Source of the DNA: an uncultured Prevotellaceae bacterium
Lineage (GTDB): Bacteria > Bacteroidota > Bacteroidia > Bacteroidales > Muribaculaceae
NCBI GenBank assembly: GCA_900318205.1
Contig: ONJS01000012.1
Span: forward strand, 1-64,000
Reading direction: 5' to 3'
Length of the DNA: 64,000 nucleotides
Below, piece by piece: positions 25,983 to 34,917 of this stretch (position 1 is the stretch's first letter; the number at the start of each line of letters is the position of its first letter). The notes under the pieces were generated by a model. The model was not told the DNA's origin and did not search any database. It saw nothing but the letters and a program-made list of their open reading frames with translations. Made by a program: the position numbers and the translations under genes.

Positions 25983-26792
25983 ATGAAACCTAACGAGGAC
26001 ATCAATATTCAGCATCCCGAGGCCTGGGAGTTGCTTGTCTCGATCACGGACAAGCAGGTGGACTATATCCTGTACACCCCGTCGGTGGCCAATTCCCTGA
26101 TTGTGGGAGATGTGGCACGAGTAGACGACACCTTGCAGGCGCTTGAAGATGCTGTTTATGACACGCCCATCTTGTTGAATGAGTACAAGCGGGTGAGGAT
26201 TATGGTCCATTCCCAGCACTTCGTTTTATTCCCTGCCGAGACCAGTGATGAAGACTGCGAGGCGCTTCTGCGTCATGCCTTCCCAGGCGACGATGGAGAT
26301 GCCGCCGTGTGCCTGATGCCGCAAAACGGTGTGAAGATTGCTTACTTGATGCCGCAGGGGCTGCAGGCATTTCTGGGCAGGACATTCAACTATCCGATTT
26401 TGTGCCATCACCTGTTCCCGCTGTGTGAGCATTTCAAGGGGTTGGACCATGACGATGACGTGTCGCGCATGTTCCTGAACCTGGATGACGAGCGCATGGA
26501 TCTGGGCATCTATCAGGGCGGGAAAATGCAGTGTGCCAACACCTATCACTTCACCAACCATCAGGATGCGGTCTTCTATGCCCTGAATGCGTGGCGCAAC
26601 TATGGCTTGGATCAGTTGATCGATGAGTTGCAGCTCATGGGAGACCGCGAGTCGTGTGCTGCGATGACGCCCGAGTTGCGTAAATTTGTTAAACTGGTGA
26701 TGCCTGCCGTCTATCCTGCCGCCGCCATGCAGTTGGGGCGCAATGCGATGCAGGCACCGCTTGAACTGATACTGCTTGCCCTATGCGAATAA
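25983..26792 (+). CDS. DUF3822-family protein
   Basis: The 269-aa soluble protein has the layout of DUF3822: a beta-rich N-terminal half (WELLVSITDKQVDYILYTP) and a second half with FLNLDDERMDLGIYQGGKM and YALNAWRNYGLDQLIDEL, resembling actin-like ATPase folds. Its end overlaps rsmD by 10 nt, the usual Bacteroidales arrangement. The overlap implies translational coupling. A TAATTTTG element (25968-25975) ends only 7 nt before the ATG, so the transcript may have almost no leader. The biochemical role is unknown. Confidence 0.88.
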   Translation: MKPNEDINIQHPEAWELLVSITDKQVDYILYTPSVANSLIVGDVARVDDTLQALEDAVYDTPILLNEYKRVRIMVHSQHFVLFPAETSDEDCEALLRHAFPGDDGDAAVCLMPQNGVKIAYLMPQGLQAFLGRTFNYPILCHHLFPLCEHFKGLDHDDDVSRMFLNLDDERMDLGIYQGGKMQCANTYHFTNHQDAVFYALNAWRNYGLDQLIDELQLMGDRESCAAMTPELRKFVKLVMPAVYPAAAMQLGRNAMQAPLELILLALCE

Positions 26793-27337
26793 TCAGTGGA
26801 AAATACGGTCGTCGCCGCTTTGACGTGCCTACCAACATCACTGCCCGTCCCACGACCGACATGGCGCGTGAGAACCTGTTCAACGTGCTAGGCAACATCA
26901 TTGACCTGGAGGACAAGAAGGTGCTCGACCTGTTTGCCGGAACGGGAGCGATGAGTTTTGAATTCCTGTCACGCGGCTGTGCCCACGTCACTGCCGTCGA
27001 GAAGGCACGCGTACAGGCCGAGTTCATCAAGCGTGTACAGCAGCAGCTGAAGGATGAGAACCTGACGCTGGTGCGCGGCGATGTGTTCAAGTTCCTGGCC
27101 ACCTGCCGCCAGTCGTTTGACATCATCTTTGCCGACCCGCCTTATGACCTGCCGCGTTTCGGTGAAATTCCCAAGTTGGTGCTTGAATCGTCGCTGGTGC
27201 ATGACGGCACGCTGTTCATCATGGAGCACCCGCGAGAGTACGACTTCAGCGCCTTGCCCCACTTCTCGCAGCAGCGCGTGTATGGCAAGGTCAATTTCTC
27301 CCTGTTTGAGATCAATCAATCCACACAAGACACATGA
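26783..27337 (+). CDS. rsmD: 16S rRNA (guanine(966)-N2)-methyltransferase
   Basis: The 184-aa protein starts MRIISGKYGRRRFDVP and has RPTTDMARENLFNVL, the SAM-binding DLFAGTGAMSFE (49-60) and the catalytic DPPY (118-121), which define RsmD. It methylates G966 of 16S rRNA. It is sandwiched by overlaps: 10 nt with DUF3822 upstream and an ATGA overlap with the susC-like gene downstream, so the nutrient-uptake pair that follows appears to be translated from the same message. Confidence 0.96.
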   Translation: MRIISGKYGRRRFDVPTNITARPTTDMARENLFNVLGNIIDLEDKKVLDLFAGTGAMSFEFLSRGCAHVTAVEKARVQAEFIKRVQQQLKDENLTLVRGDVFKFLATCRQSFDIIFADPPYDLPRFGEIPKLVLESSLVHDGTLFIMEHPREYDFSALPHFSQQRVYGKVNFSLFEINQSTQDT

Positions 27338-30024
27338 ACAGAGCTTTACTGACAGCTGCGGTTGTAGCCTTCTTGACGCTGCATGTTCAGGCACAACACA
27401 TTGCCCCAGTGGACACTACCGCCCGCCTGGCATCGCCCGATGTGGTTACTGCCGACCAGATGAGCCAGCAACAGGTGACAAACCCGTTGGAAGCCATCAA
27501 TGGCCGTGTGGCAGGTGTCACTATCCAGAAGAGTAACAACGGTGCCGCTGCGATGAATGCCGTGCGTGTGCGCGGCACGACGTCAGTGACCGGCGGCAAT
27601 GACCCGTTGATTATCATTGACGGCGTGTTTGGTGACCTGAGCACATTGTCATCGATTTATCCGTCGGATATTGAGAGCTTCACGGTCCTGAAAGATGCCA
27701 GTGAGACCGCCCAATATGGATCGCGCGGAGCCTCGGGTGTCATCGAAGTGACGACCAAGAAGGGGGCTGCCGGCCGCACCACAGTAACCTATAACGGCAG
27801 TGTCGGTATTTCACATGTGACCAAGAACCTGAACATGCTCGATGCGGGCGGCTATGTGAGTGCCGTGCGTGCTTTGGGGCTGATACCCATCGACAAGGGT
27901 TACGATACCCATTGGCAAAAGACCATAGAGCAGAGTGCATTCATGCAGGATCATCACATCGCCTTTATGGGTGGTGGAGACCGTTCGGGCTACCGCGTGT
28001 CGTTAGGATACATGGATCATGATGGCGTGATTTTGCATGACAAGTTGCGCAATCTGACGAGCAACATGAACATGCATCAGCGCATGTTCGGCGACCTGTT
28101 GACTATCGAGGTGGGCATGTTCGGCAATGTGCATAAGGACCAGACGGCCGTCTATGACGTGCAGAAGACGTTCTATTCGGCCCAGGCGTGGAACCCCACA
28201 TTTAGTACCGAGCGCAACAGCAGCGGTGGTTGGGACGGCTTTACCTATGCCAACCAGATCAATCATCCATTGGCGCTCATGGACAGCCGTACCCGTGATA
28301 AGACCACCCACCTGAGTACCCATGCCAAACTCACCTTCAATCTGACGAAGGAATGGACTTTGTCACTCTTTGGGGCATACAGCCACAACGAGGTGGAGAT
28401 TGCCCAGTTCCTGCCCACGAGCATCTGGAGCGGCGGCAAGGGCTATCGTAGTAGCGCCAAGACGGAATCGTTGTTGGGCCTCGCCACAGTGACTTGGGAC
28501 AAAACGTTGGGAGCGCATCATGTCAATGTGATGGGGCTGGCCGAGGTTGAGCGCGACACCCATACGGGCTTCTATACCACCACGACTGGTTTCTCGACCA
28601 ATGCTATCGGCATTGACGCCATCCAGTCGGGTGCAGTGACCTTGTGGGACGGCACGGGCAGTTATCATAACGCGCCGTCGCTGGCGTCGTTCATGGCAAG
28701 GGTGTCCTATGACTACCGGGGCCGTTACTCGCTTACCGCCGCCCTGCGTGCCGACGGCACCAGCAAGTTCGGTAAGGGCAACAAATGGGGTTATTTCCCC
28801 TCGGTATCGGCATCGTGGAACTTGAGGAATGAGGCGTTTCTGCGTGGTGTCAGTTGGCTTGATGACCTGAAGTGGAATATCGGTTATGGTCTGGCGGGCA
28901 ACTTGGGCGGTGTGGACAGTTACATGACTCAAAATCTGCTCATGCCGGCGGGCATCGCTCCTGTTGGTCAGACGCTGAATGTGACCTTCGATGAGTTGCG
29001 CAATGCCAATCCCGACCTCAAGTGGGAAGTGAAACGTAGTTTCAGCACGGGCCTGAATGCCGCTTTCCTGGGCAACCACATCCTGGCATCGCTTGATTTC
29101 TATACATCCAAAACGACCGACATGCTCTACCTGTATAACGTGGGTGTGCCGCCGTTCAGTTACAATAAGCTGTTGGACAATCTGGGCGCGATGCGCAACA
29201 GCGGCGTTGAGTTGGCTTTAGGCTTCACACCGCTCACCACCCAAGATATGGAACTGAACATCAACGCCAATATCTCTTACCAGTACAATAAACTGCTGTC
29301 GTTGAGCGGATTCTATAATGACTATTGGCTGGAAGCCCCAGGCGAGGTGGACATGGTCAACCTGAACGGTGCCGGTTTCCACGGCGGCAATAACCACATT
29401 GTTTATCAGATAGTGGGGCAACCCCTCGGTGTATTCTACCTGCCACATTGCACGGGACTCAAGAGCGACGGAGCCGGCGGATATGTGTATGACATTGCCG
29501 ACCTTGACGGCTCGGGTGACATCAGTATCGCCAATGGCAAGGACCGCCGCATCTGCGGTCAAGCGATGCCTAAGGTGCTGTTGGGCAGCAACATCAACTT
29601 CCGCTATCGTCAATGGGACGTGGCGTTGCAGATCAATGGTGCCTTCGGGCACAAGATTTACAACGGCACGGCGTTGACCTATATGAACATGAATAGTTTG
29701 CCAGGCTATAATGTTCTCGCAAACGCTCCCGAGCGCAGCATCAAGGACCAGACGGCCACCGACTACTGGCTGGAGCGTGGCGACTATGCCCACTTTGATT
29801 ACTTGACGCTGGGCTGGAACGTGCCACTGAGTGAAAAAGCCAGGCGCTCTATCCGCAACCTGCGTCTGGCGCTCACCATCAATGACCTGGGTACCATCAC
29901 GGCTTACTCAGGCCTCACTCCCATGATCAACAGTTCGACGGCTGACGCCACACTGGGCGTTGATGACAAGAACGTGTATCCCGTCACCCGGTCTTATTAT
30001 CTGGGCGTAACCATCACCTTCTAA
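27334..30024 (+). CDS. SusC/RagA-type TonB-dependent outer-membrane transporter
   Basis: The 896-aa protein has a short signal peptide (MNRALLTAAVVAFLTLHVQA) and goes almost directly into the SusC plug domain (QQVTNPLEAINGRVAGVTIQ, VRGTTSVTGGNDPLIIIDGV, SIYPSDIESFTVLKDASETA, QYGSRGASGVIEVTTKKG), then a 22-strand barrel ending YYLGVTITF. It lacks the N-terminal carboxypeptidase-regulatory-like domain seen in the second SusC here (54397), which explains its smaller size. Its ATG overlaps the rsmD stop. Its SusD partner follows 12 nt later. Substrate unknown. Confidence 0.95.
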   Translation: MNRALLTAAVVAFLTLHVQAQHIAPVDTTARLASPDVVTADQMSQQQVTNPLEAINGRVAGVTIQKSNNGAAAMNAVRVRGTTSVTGGNDPLIIIDGVFGDLSTLSSIYPSDIESFTVLKDASETAQYGSRGASGVIEVTTKKGAAGRTTVTYNGSVGISHVTKNLNMLDAGGYVSAVRALGLIPIDKGYDTHWQKTIEQSAFMQDHHIAFMGGGDRSGYRVSLGYMDHDGVILHDKLRNLTSNMNMHQRMFGDLLTIEVGMFGNVHKDQTAVYDVQKTFYSAQAWNPTFSTERNSSGGWDGFTYANQINHPLALMDSRTRDKTTHLSTHAKLTFNLTKEWTLSLFGAYSHNEVEIAQFLPTSIWSGGKGYRSSAKTESLLGLATVTWDKTLGAHHVNVMGLAEVERDTHTGFYTTTTGFSTNAIGIDAIQSGAVTLWDGTGSYHNAPSLASFMARVSYDYRGRYSLTAALRADGTSKFGKGNKWGYFPSVSASWNLRNEAFLRGVSWLDDLKWNIGYGLAGNLGGVDSYMTQNLLMPAGIAPVGQTLNVTFDELRNANPDLKWEVKRSFSTGLNAAFLGNHILASLDFYTSKTTDMLYLYNVGVPPFSYNKLLDNLGAMRNSGVELALGFTPLTTQDMELNINANISYQYNKLLSLSGFYNDYWLEAPGEVDMVNLNGAGFHGGNNHIVYQIVGQPLGVFYLPHCTGLKSDGAGGYVYDIADLDGSGDISIANGKDRRICGQAMPKVLLGSNINFRYRQWDVALQINGAFGHKIYNGTALTYMNMNSLPGYNVLANAPERSIKDQTATDYWLERGDYAHFDYLTLGWNVPLSEKARRSIRNLRLALTINDLGTITAYSGLTPMINSSTADATLGVDDKNVYPVTRSYYLGVTITF

Positions 30025-30036
30025 AAAAGAGTCACA

Positions 30037-31674
30037 ATGATGAAACGCTATATCACTTATCTGCTGTTGTTGACCATCGTTCTTCCGTTGGTCTCCTGTG
30101 ACAAATTTCTTGAGGATGACCCCACCGACCGTATCCCTATGGATGAGGCTTACGAGACCGTCAATGACCTGTGGCTCAATGCGCTGGCCAGTATCTACAA
30201 CAACATCGGAGGCAGCAATGCCTCTCAGGGTTTGCAAGGCACCTCGCGTGGCGTGTGGGACCTGAACACGTTCTCGACCGATGAGGCCATCATTCCCACA
30301 CGAGGAGCCGACTGGTATGATGGCGGCATCTGGCAAAACCTGTTCCTGCACCGTTTCGGCAACGTGGATTTCACGGGTGACACTTGGAATTACCTGTTCA
30401 AGCAGGTGTTGGCGTGTAACCGTGCGTTGGAGCGCATTGACGCGTTCACGGCGAAGCATCCTTCCGAGGATGTCACGTCCCTCAGGGCCGAGGTGCGTGC
30501 CTTAAGGGCCATGTTCCTGTTCTATGCCATGGACCTTTATGGGCGTGTACCGCTGTTCAAGAACACCAACCCTACTGCCCAGGAACTGAAGTTGCAGGAG
30601 CGTTCAACGGCTTTCCACCACATTGTTGACGAGCTACAGGCTGCTGTGCATGACCTCCCCGTCGACCGTAGCCCACGGCCAGGAACATATTATGGTCGCA
30701 TGACGGCTCCAGTGGCCGATTTCCTGTTGGCGAAACTGCTGCTCAATGCTGAGGTCTATGCCGACGATGACTGGACCGACAATACCCGCCCCAATGCGTC
30801 ATCCATGATGTGGATGGTGGAAGGTGAACAGATGAACACTTGGCAGGCAGTCATCTATTATTGTGATCTGCTGGGCGTTTATGGCTACACATTGGCAGCA
30901 AGCTTTAACGACAACTTCAGTATCAACAACGAAGAGTCGCCAGAGTTGATCTTCACCATACCGATGGATATCTACAACTACTCGAACCGTTTCACTCAAC
31001 AGTTCCGTTCGTTGCACTATAACCATGCATCGGCATTGGGACTGAATGGTGAGAATGGCCCCTGCGCGACGATTGAAGCGATGCGCGCATTTGGCTACGG
31101 CGAAGAGGAAAGTGATAACCGTCTGTTTTGGACATACTTCATTGATGAGGTCCATCATGCCCTGACCTCCGACCCCGTTCTGCTCGATGACGGCACGCCA
31201 CTGGTTTATTACCCGATGGAGGCGCACCTTGACGTATCGGGTACCCCCTACGAGAAGACTGCTGGCGCACGCATGTACAAATATGAGATTGACCTGGCAT
31301 CGATGAGCGACGGCCAGTTGCGTCGCAACGATATTGTGCTGTTCCGCTATGCCGACGTGCTGCTGATGCAATGTGAGGCGATGTTGCGTGACGGCAAGGC
31401 GGGTGCCGAGGCCGACGCCCTGCTTAATGCAGTGCGCTCCCGAGCCGATATGGAGCCACGTCCTGCCACCCTCGACAATTTACTTGAAGAGCGGTTGCTG
31501 GAATTGGCATGGGAGGGCTGGCGACGCAACGACCTGATTCGCTTCGGTCAGTTCACCCGTCCCTATACCGACCGCCCGCAACTTGATGCCGATGTGAAGG
31601 GCTATACCCTCGTGTTCCCCATTCCCGGCGAGACACTCACGGCAAGTGGCAGTAAACAAAATCCTGGATATTGA
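30037..31674 (+). CDS. SusD/RagB-type outer-membrane lipoprotein
   Basis: The 545-aa protein has a lipobox (LPLVSC) and the SusD N-terminal pattern DKFLEDDPTDRIPMDEAY, TPR-like helices (VLACNRALERIDAF, RAEVRALRAMFLFYAMDLYG, RVPLF) and the typical C-terminus (LLEERLLELAWEGWRRNDLI, RFGQF, then FPIP and NPGY). It caps the SusC-like transporter encoded upstream and binds its ligand. The stop codon shares one base with the start of the Fur-family gene (TGATG), so a regulator is coupled to the uptake pair. Confidence 0.95.
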   Translation: MMKRYITYLLLLTIVLPLVSCDKFLEDDPTDRIPMDEAYETVNDLWLNALASIYNNIGGSNASQGLQGTSRGVWDLNTFSTDEAIIPTRGADWYDGGIWQNLFLHRFGNVDFTGDTWNYLFKQVLACNRALERIDAFTAKHPSEDVTSLRAEVRALRAMFLFYAMDLYGRVPLFKNTNPTAQELKLQERSTAFHHIVDELQAAVHDLPVDRSPRPGTYYGRMTAPVADFLLAKLLLNAEVYADDDWTDNTRPNASSMMWMVEGEQMNTWQAVIYYCDLLGVYGYTLAASFNDNFSINNEESPELIFTIPMDIYNYSNRFTQQFRSLHYNHASALGLNGENGPCATIEAMRAFGYGEEESDNRLFWTYFIDEVHHALTSDPVLLDDGTPLVYYPMEAHLDVSGTPYEKTAGARMYKYEIDLASMSDGQLRRNDIVLFRYADVLLMQCEAMLRDGKAGAEADALLNAVRSRADMEPRPATLDNLLEERLLELAWEGWRRNDLIRFGQFTRPYTDRPQLDADVKGYTLVFPIPGETLTASGSKQNPGY

Positions 31675-32111
31675 TGAAGGACGAAACGAAATACATAGAA
31701 CGCTTGGAAGCGCATGACGTGAAGCCCACGGCGTTGCGCATCCTGCTGTTGCGCACGATGATGGCTCACAATGACGCTTTCTCGCTGCAGAGCCTGGAGG
31801 ATGAGCTGGACACGGTGGACAAATCAACCATCTACCGCACCATCACGCTCTTCCTGACCCATCACCTCATCCACGCTATTGATGACGGTACCGGGATGTT
31901 CAAGTATGCCGTTTGCAGTCCCGATTGCCATTGCGGTGAGGACGATGGCACCATCGACCATATGCATGCCCATTTCTACTGCGAGAAGTGTGGCAAGACC
32001 TTCTGCCTGCAGACGACCCAGGTTCCGCTGGTGCCTCTGCCTGGCAATTTCCAGGTCCATAGCATCAACTACGTGCTCAAGGGTTTGTGCCCAGAGTGCT
32101 GTAATAGTTAG
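31674..32111 (+). CDS. Fur-family metal-responsive transcriptional regulator
   Basis: The 145-aa protein has the winged helix (KPTALRILLLRTMMAHNDAF, DTVDKSTIYRTITLFLTHHL) and a dimerisation/metal domain with HMHAHFYCEKCGKTFCL and a C-terminal CPEC, giving two CxxC pairs for a structural zinc. Family members repress metal uptake, zinc uptake or peroxide genes; which one cannot be decided here. The ATG at 31674 overlaps the susD stop by one base. The coupling to susCD suggests the pair may take up a metal chelate; this is inference. Confidence 0.9.
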   Translation: MKDETKYIERLEAHDVKPTALRILLLRTMMAHNDAFSLQSLEDELDTVDKSTIYRTITLFLTHHLIHAIDDGTGMFKYAVCSPDCHCGEDDGTIDHMHAHFYCEKCGKTFCLQTTQVPLVPLPGNFQVHSINYVLKGLCPECCNS

Positions 32112-32178
32112 GAGTGAGAAGTGAGAAGTTGGCATCTCTAGACTATCTAGAGGATCTAGACAATCTAGAAAAACTAAA
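32107..32178. repeat. Word-repeat spacer (GGAGTGAGAAGTG and CTAGA families)
   Basis: GTTAGGAGTGAGAAGTGAGAAG is followed by TTGGCATCTCTAGACTATCT and further TCTAGA words, ending about 9 nt before the mtgA ATG. The GGCATCTCTAGA core recurs at 48531 in front of another gene. Confidence 0.8.
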
Positions 32179-32186
32179 GAATTGAA

Positions 32187-32879
32187 ATGAAGAATGTAAC
32201 GCGCTGGATACGCAACATATTGATATTCTTTTTCACCTCGACGATACTGTCGGTGGTGATACTAAAGTATATCCCTGTCTATGTGACTCCGCTGATGCTC
32301 ATCCGCGCCGTGGAGCAGATGATGGATGGCAAGGAGCCGGTCATCAAGCACTATTGGGTGCCGCTGGACCGCATCAACCACAACCTGCCCCAGGCAGTGA
32401 TGGCAAGCGAGGACAACCTGTTCCTGAAGCACAGTGGCTTTGACCTGGAGCAGATTCAGAAGGCGCAGCTCGAGGCACAGGAGGGCAAGCGTCAACGCGG
32501 TGCCAGCACCATCAGCCAGCAGACGGCGCGTAACGTCTTCCTGTGGCAGCAGCGTTCATGGCTGCGAAAAGGACTTGAGGCCTATTTCACTTTCCTGATT
32601 GAGAAAATCTGGGGCAAGGAGCGCATCATGGAGGTCTATCTCAATTCCATCGAGATGGGCAAGGGCATCTATGGCGCTGATGCGGTCGCCCGCGTTAACT
32701 TCAACACGACCCCCGACAAGCTCACCAAGGACCAGTGTGCCTATATCGCCGTGTCGCTGCCCAACCCCCTGCTGCGCGACAGCGCCCACCCGACAGCCAA
32801 GATGAAGCGGATGCACAACACCATCAAGAAACGCATGAAGCAGATTGACCAGTTCCCAAAGGAAGCCTGTGCAGAATAG
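32187..32879 (+). CDS. mtgA: Monofunctional biosynthetic peptidoglycan transglycosylase
   Basis: The 230-aa protein has one N-terminal membrane anchor (about 10-33) and a GT51 domain with ASEDNLFLKHSGFD (catalytic Glu75), RGASTISQQTARN (104-116), KERIMEVYLNSIEMGKGIYG and the typical helical end. It polymerises lipid II into glycan strands at the inner membrane and has no transpeptidase domain. It stands alone between the Fur gene and the AT-rich macro-TIR island. Confidence 0.96.
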   Translation: MKNVTRWIRNILIFFFTSTILSVVILKYIPVYVTPLMLIRAVEQMMDGKEPVIKHYWVPLDRINHNLPQAVMASEDNLFLKHSGFDLEQIQKAQLEAQEGKRQRGASTISQQTARNVFLWQQRSWLRKGLEAYFTFLIEKIWGKERIMEVYLNSIEMGKGIYGADAVARVNFNTTPDKLTKDQCAYIAVSLPNPLLRDSAHPTAKMKRMHNTIKKRMKQIDQFPKEACAE

Positions 32880-32984
32880 TTTTTGGCGTCTTATTGATGT
32901 TTGTAGCATAAACAAAGAATAAGATTGATTGTAAAGTTTTTATTTTGCCAAATCAAATTTTACTAAAAATAAGAATCAGTGCTT

Positions 32985-34034
32985 ATGGAGAGAACGTACA
33001 AATATAATAACTCAGAAATAACTATAAAGTTTGGGAATATTCTCTCATCTGAGGCAGAAGTGATTGTCAGTAGTGATGATTGCTTTATCTCTATGGGAGG
33101 AGGTGTGTCTAGGTCTATAAGAAAAAAGGAAGGAACTGGTGCAATAGAAGATGATTCCGAAAAGAAAGTCCCAGCTAGATTAGGAGATGTCGTCGTGACA
33201 ACAGCGGGAACTCTCCGTCAGAAATTTATCTTTCATGCTATTACTATAGGATTTGTTAATAATACACATTTAAAGGGTTTACCTCTGGAACAAATCCATG
33301 ATTACATTATTAAGAACACTGTATCAAAATGCTTAAATCTGATGCGATATCTAAATGTTACATCGATTGCATTTCCAACTATTGGAGGCGGGACAGCTAA
33401 TATACCATATAAGCGTATTGCTAAAGTGATGTCTGAATCAATGGCCGACTTCTTCAAACGTACCAGTGTGGTATATAAAATTGAATTATATATATATACA
33501 GGTTCTGAACAGCCTAATATTATGAACTATATAGATTTCTTTGAGCAATTCGCTTCGAATATGGTTCTGAGTAGTGGTTATGACTCAACAGCTGTATTAA
33601 AAACAGAGAAGAACAGTGATGACTATGATGTGTTTATTAGTTACTCACGTTTGGATAGTGTTATCGCGGATGAACTAGCTAATGCTTTAAAAGCAAAAGG
33701 TGTCAAATGTTGGATTGATCGTTCTGGTCAGTATAGTGGTAAAAACTATAAGTCAGTTATTGTTGATAAGATAAGGCACTCCAGTATAGTGATGTTTATT
33801 TCATCTCAAAACAGTAATGAATCAGAAAATGTTATTAAAGAGATTTCCGTCGCTGTTGAGTTGAAAAAGCCTATTATTCCAGTAAAGATAGACAATACTC
33901 CATATGCAGATAGTATAACTTATGATTTGACAGGTATTGATTATATTGATTATGCTATGGATAATGATATATTGGAACAGAAGATTCTTTCACAATTGAC
34001 CATTATAAAGAATTCACAAGGTGAAAAGAATTAG
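32985..34034 (+). CDS. Macro domain-TIR domain fusion protein
   Basis: The 349-aa protein has an N-terminal macro domain (about 1-175): VIVSSDDCFISMGGGVSRSI (26-45) and the ribose-binding loop AFPTIGGGTANIPYKRIA (129-146). After a short linker a TIR domain (212 to about 335) has YDVFISYSRLDSVIADEL, VKCWIDRSGQYSGKNY, SSIVMFISSQNSNES and a candidate catalytic Glu286 in VIKEISVA. No membrane segment is seen. TIR domains cleave NAD+ or make ADP-ribose-derived signals, and macro domains bind or hydrolyse ADP-ribose compounds; in type II Thoeris these sit on separate proteins. The ATG at 32985 is preferred to a GTG at 32979. AT-rich codons suggest transfer. Immune role inferred. Confidence 0.88.
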   Translation: MERTYKYNNSEITIKFGNILSSEAEVIVSSDDCFISMGGGVSRSIRKKEGTGAIEDDSEKKVPARLGDVVVTTAGTLRQKFIFHAITIGFVNNTHLKGLPLEQIHDYIIKNTVSKCLNLMRYLNVTSIAFPTIGGGTANIPYKRIAKVMSESMADFFKRTSVVYKIELYIYTGSEQPNIMNYIDFFEQFASNMVLSSGYDSTAVLKTEKNSDDYDVFISYSRLDSVIADELANALKAKGVKCWIDRSGQYSGKNYKSVIVDKIRHSSIVMFISSQNSNESENVIKEISVAVELKKPIIPVKIDNTPYADSITYDLTGIDYIDYAMDNDILEQKILSQLTIIKNSQGEKN

Positions 34035-34071
34035 AGAAGTCTATTCAGTAATATTACTTATATATGTATAG

Positions 34072-34093
34072 ATTGGGTATTAGAATACCCAAT
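34072..34093. terminator. Palindromic hairpin between convergent macro-TIR and terD-like genes
   Basis: A perfect 10-bp palindrome, ATTGGGTATT AG AATACCCAAT, is followed by a second small inverted repeat (TTCGTTTG/CAAGCGAA). It is placed to end transcription from both sides. Confidence 0.65.
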
Positions 34094-34100
34094 TCGTTTG

Positions 34101-34733
34101 TCAAGCGAATAAGTTTATTAATGCTTGAATGCCATTTGGATAGGTCTGACCGATTGCTTTGAAGGACCAGTTTCCATTTTCATCTTTTATAAAACTTCCG
34201 GCCCATACAGCCATCGATGAATTGATGATTTCGTTCAAATCATATCGGCATATTTCTTGATGTGTATTAAGGTTCGTAATAGAAATAAATGGATCACAAA
34301 TACGGGAGCTGTGAATGTCTTCGATATCGCCACGATATTTTGCAAAGCATAATGCGATCTCTGTAATACCTGGCCCGACTTTATTGAGATTAATAATCAT
34401 ATTTTCAAAGTCAAAATCATTTTGGTCTTCATTTATTTTTAGACGGTTATCTTCTGAAGGCCCTAAAACAGAACCGTCTGCTGACATGGGGCGAGTTGTA
34501 GCTCTCCATTGTCTCTTGTTCTTGAATACTTCTTTTATGAAAGGTCTCTCGCGAGTTTCAGAGTTGTAAAAAACGAAGTCAGCATCATTTGTGATTATAC
34601 CATTGCTACCTAATAGGAATGCAAAAAAATCAACATCTTTTCCAGATTTCCAGCCGAATGTGATATCAATTCTATTTATGCTGGGTTGTTTGTCAATCAA
34701 GATAGACTGACCTTTTTCAAGAATAATAGCCAT
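34101..34733 (-). CDS. TerD-family protein
   Basis: The 210-aa soluble protein begins MAIILEKGQSILIDK and has the TerD pattern of beta strands with acidic metal-binding positions: FGWKSGKDVDFFAFLL, NDADFVFYNS, VGPGITEIALCFA and DPFISITNLNTHQEICRYD, followed by a second-half motif MAVWAGSFIKDENG. TerD/TerZ domains bind Ca2+ and occur in stress, tellurite and phage-resistance clusters. It converges on the macro-TIR gene in the same AT-rich island, with its own promoter. No TerC, TerB or TelA partner is present, so the function is open. Confidence 0.9.
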   Translation of the reverse strand: MAIILEKGQSILIDKQPSINRIDITFGWKSGKDVDFFAFLLGSNGIITNDADFVFYNSETRERPFIKEVFKNKRQWRATTRPMSADGSVLGPSEDNRLKINEDQNDFDFENMIINLNKVGPGITEIALCFAKYRGDIEDIHSSRICDPFISITNLNTHQEICRYDLNEIINSSMAVWAGSFIKDENGNWSFKAIGQTYPNGIQALINLFA

Positions 34734-34763
34734 AGGTCAAATACAGGAATTATTAAATTACTG

Positions 34764-34794
34764 CAAAAATACATAGTTCTAATGAATACTCAAA
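34764..34794 (-). promoter_or_regulatory. Bacteroidetes-type promoter of the terD-like gene
   Basis: On the minus strand TTTG (34791-34794) and TATTTTTG (34764-34771) are separated by 19 nt; the start codon is 31 nt beyond the -7 element. Confidence 0.8.
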
Positions 34795-34917
34795 GTGTTG
34801 TTGTTTTTTTATAATGAAGTCTATAGACTAGAATAATAACGGTTTTAGATTTGTAGCAAGAGGATAAGCATATTTAGCATAGTGATGGCAAGAAACAAAA
34901 GCCAATGAATTAATCCA

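Noticed and set aside
27334-30024. The smaller SusC as a 5'-truncated pseudogene
   Set aside because: It has its own signal peptide, full plug and barrel end, and a perfectly placed start overlapping rsmD; only the optional N-terminal domain is absent.
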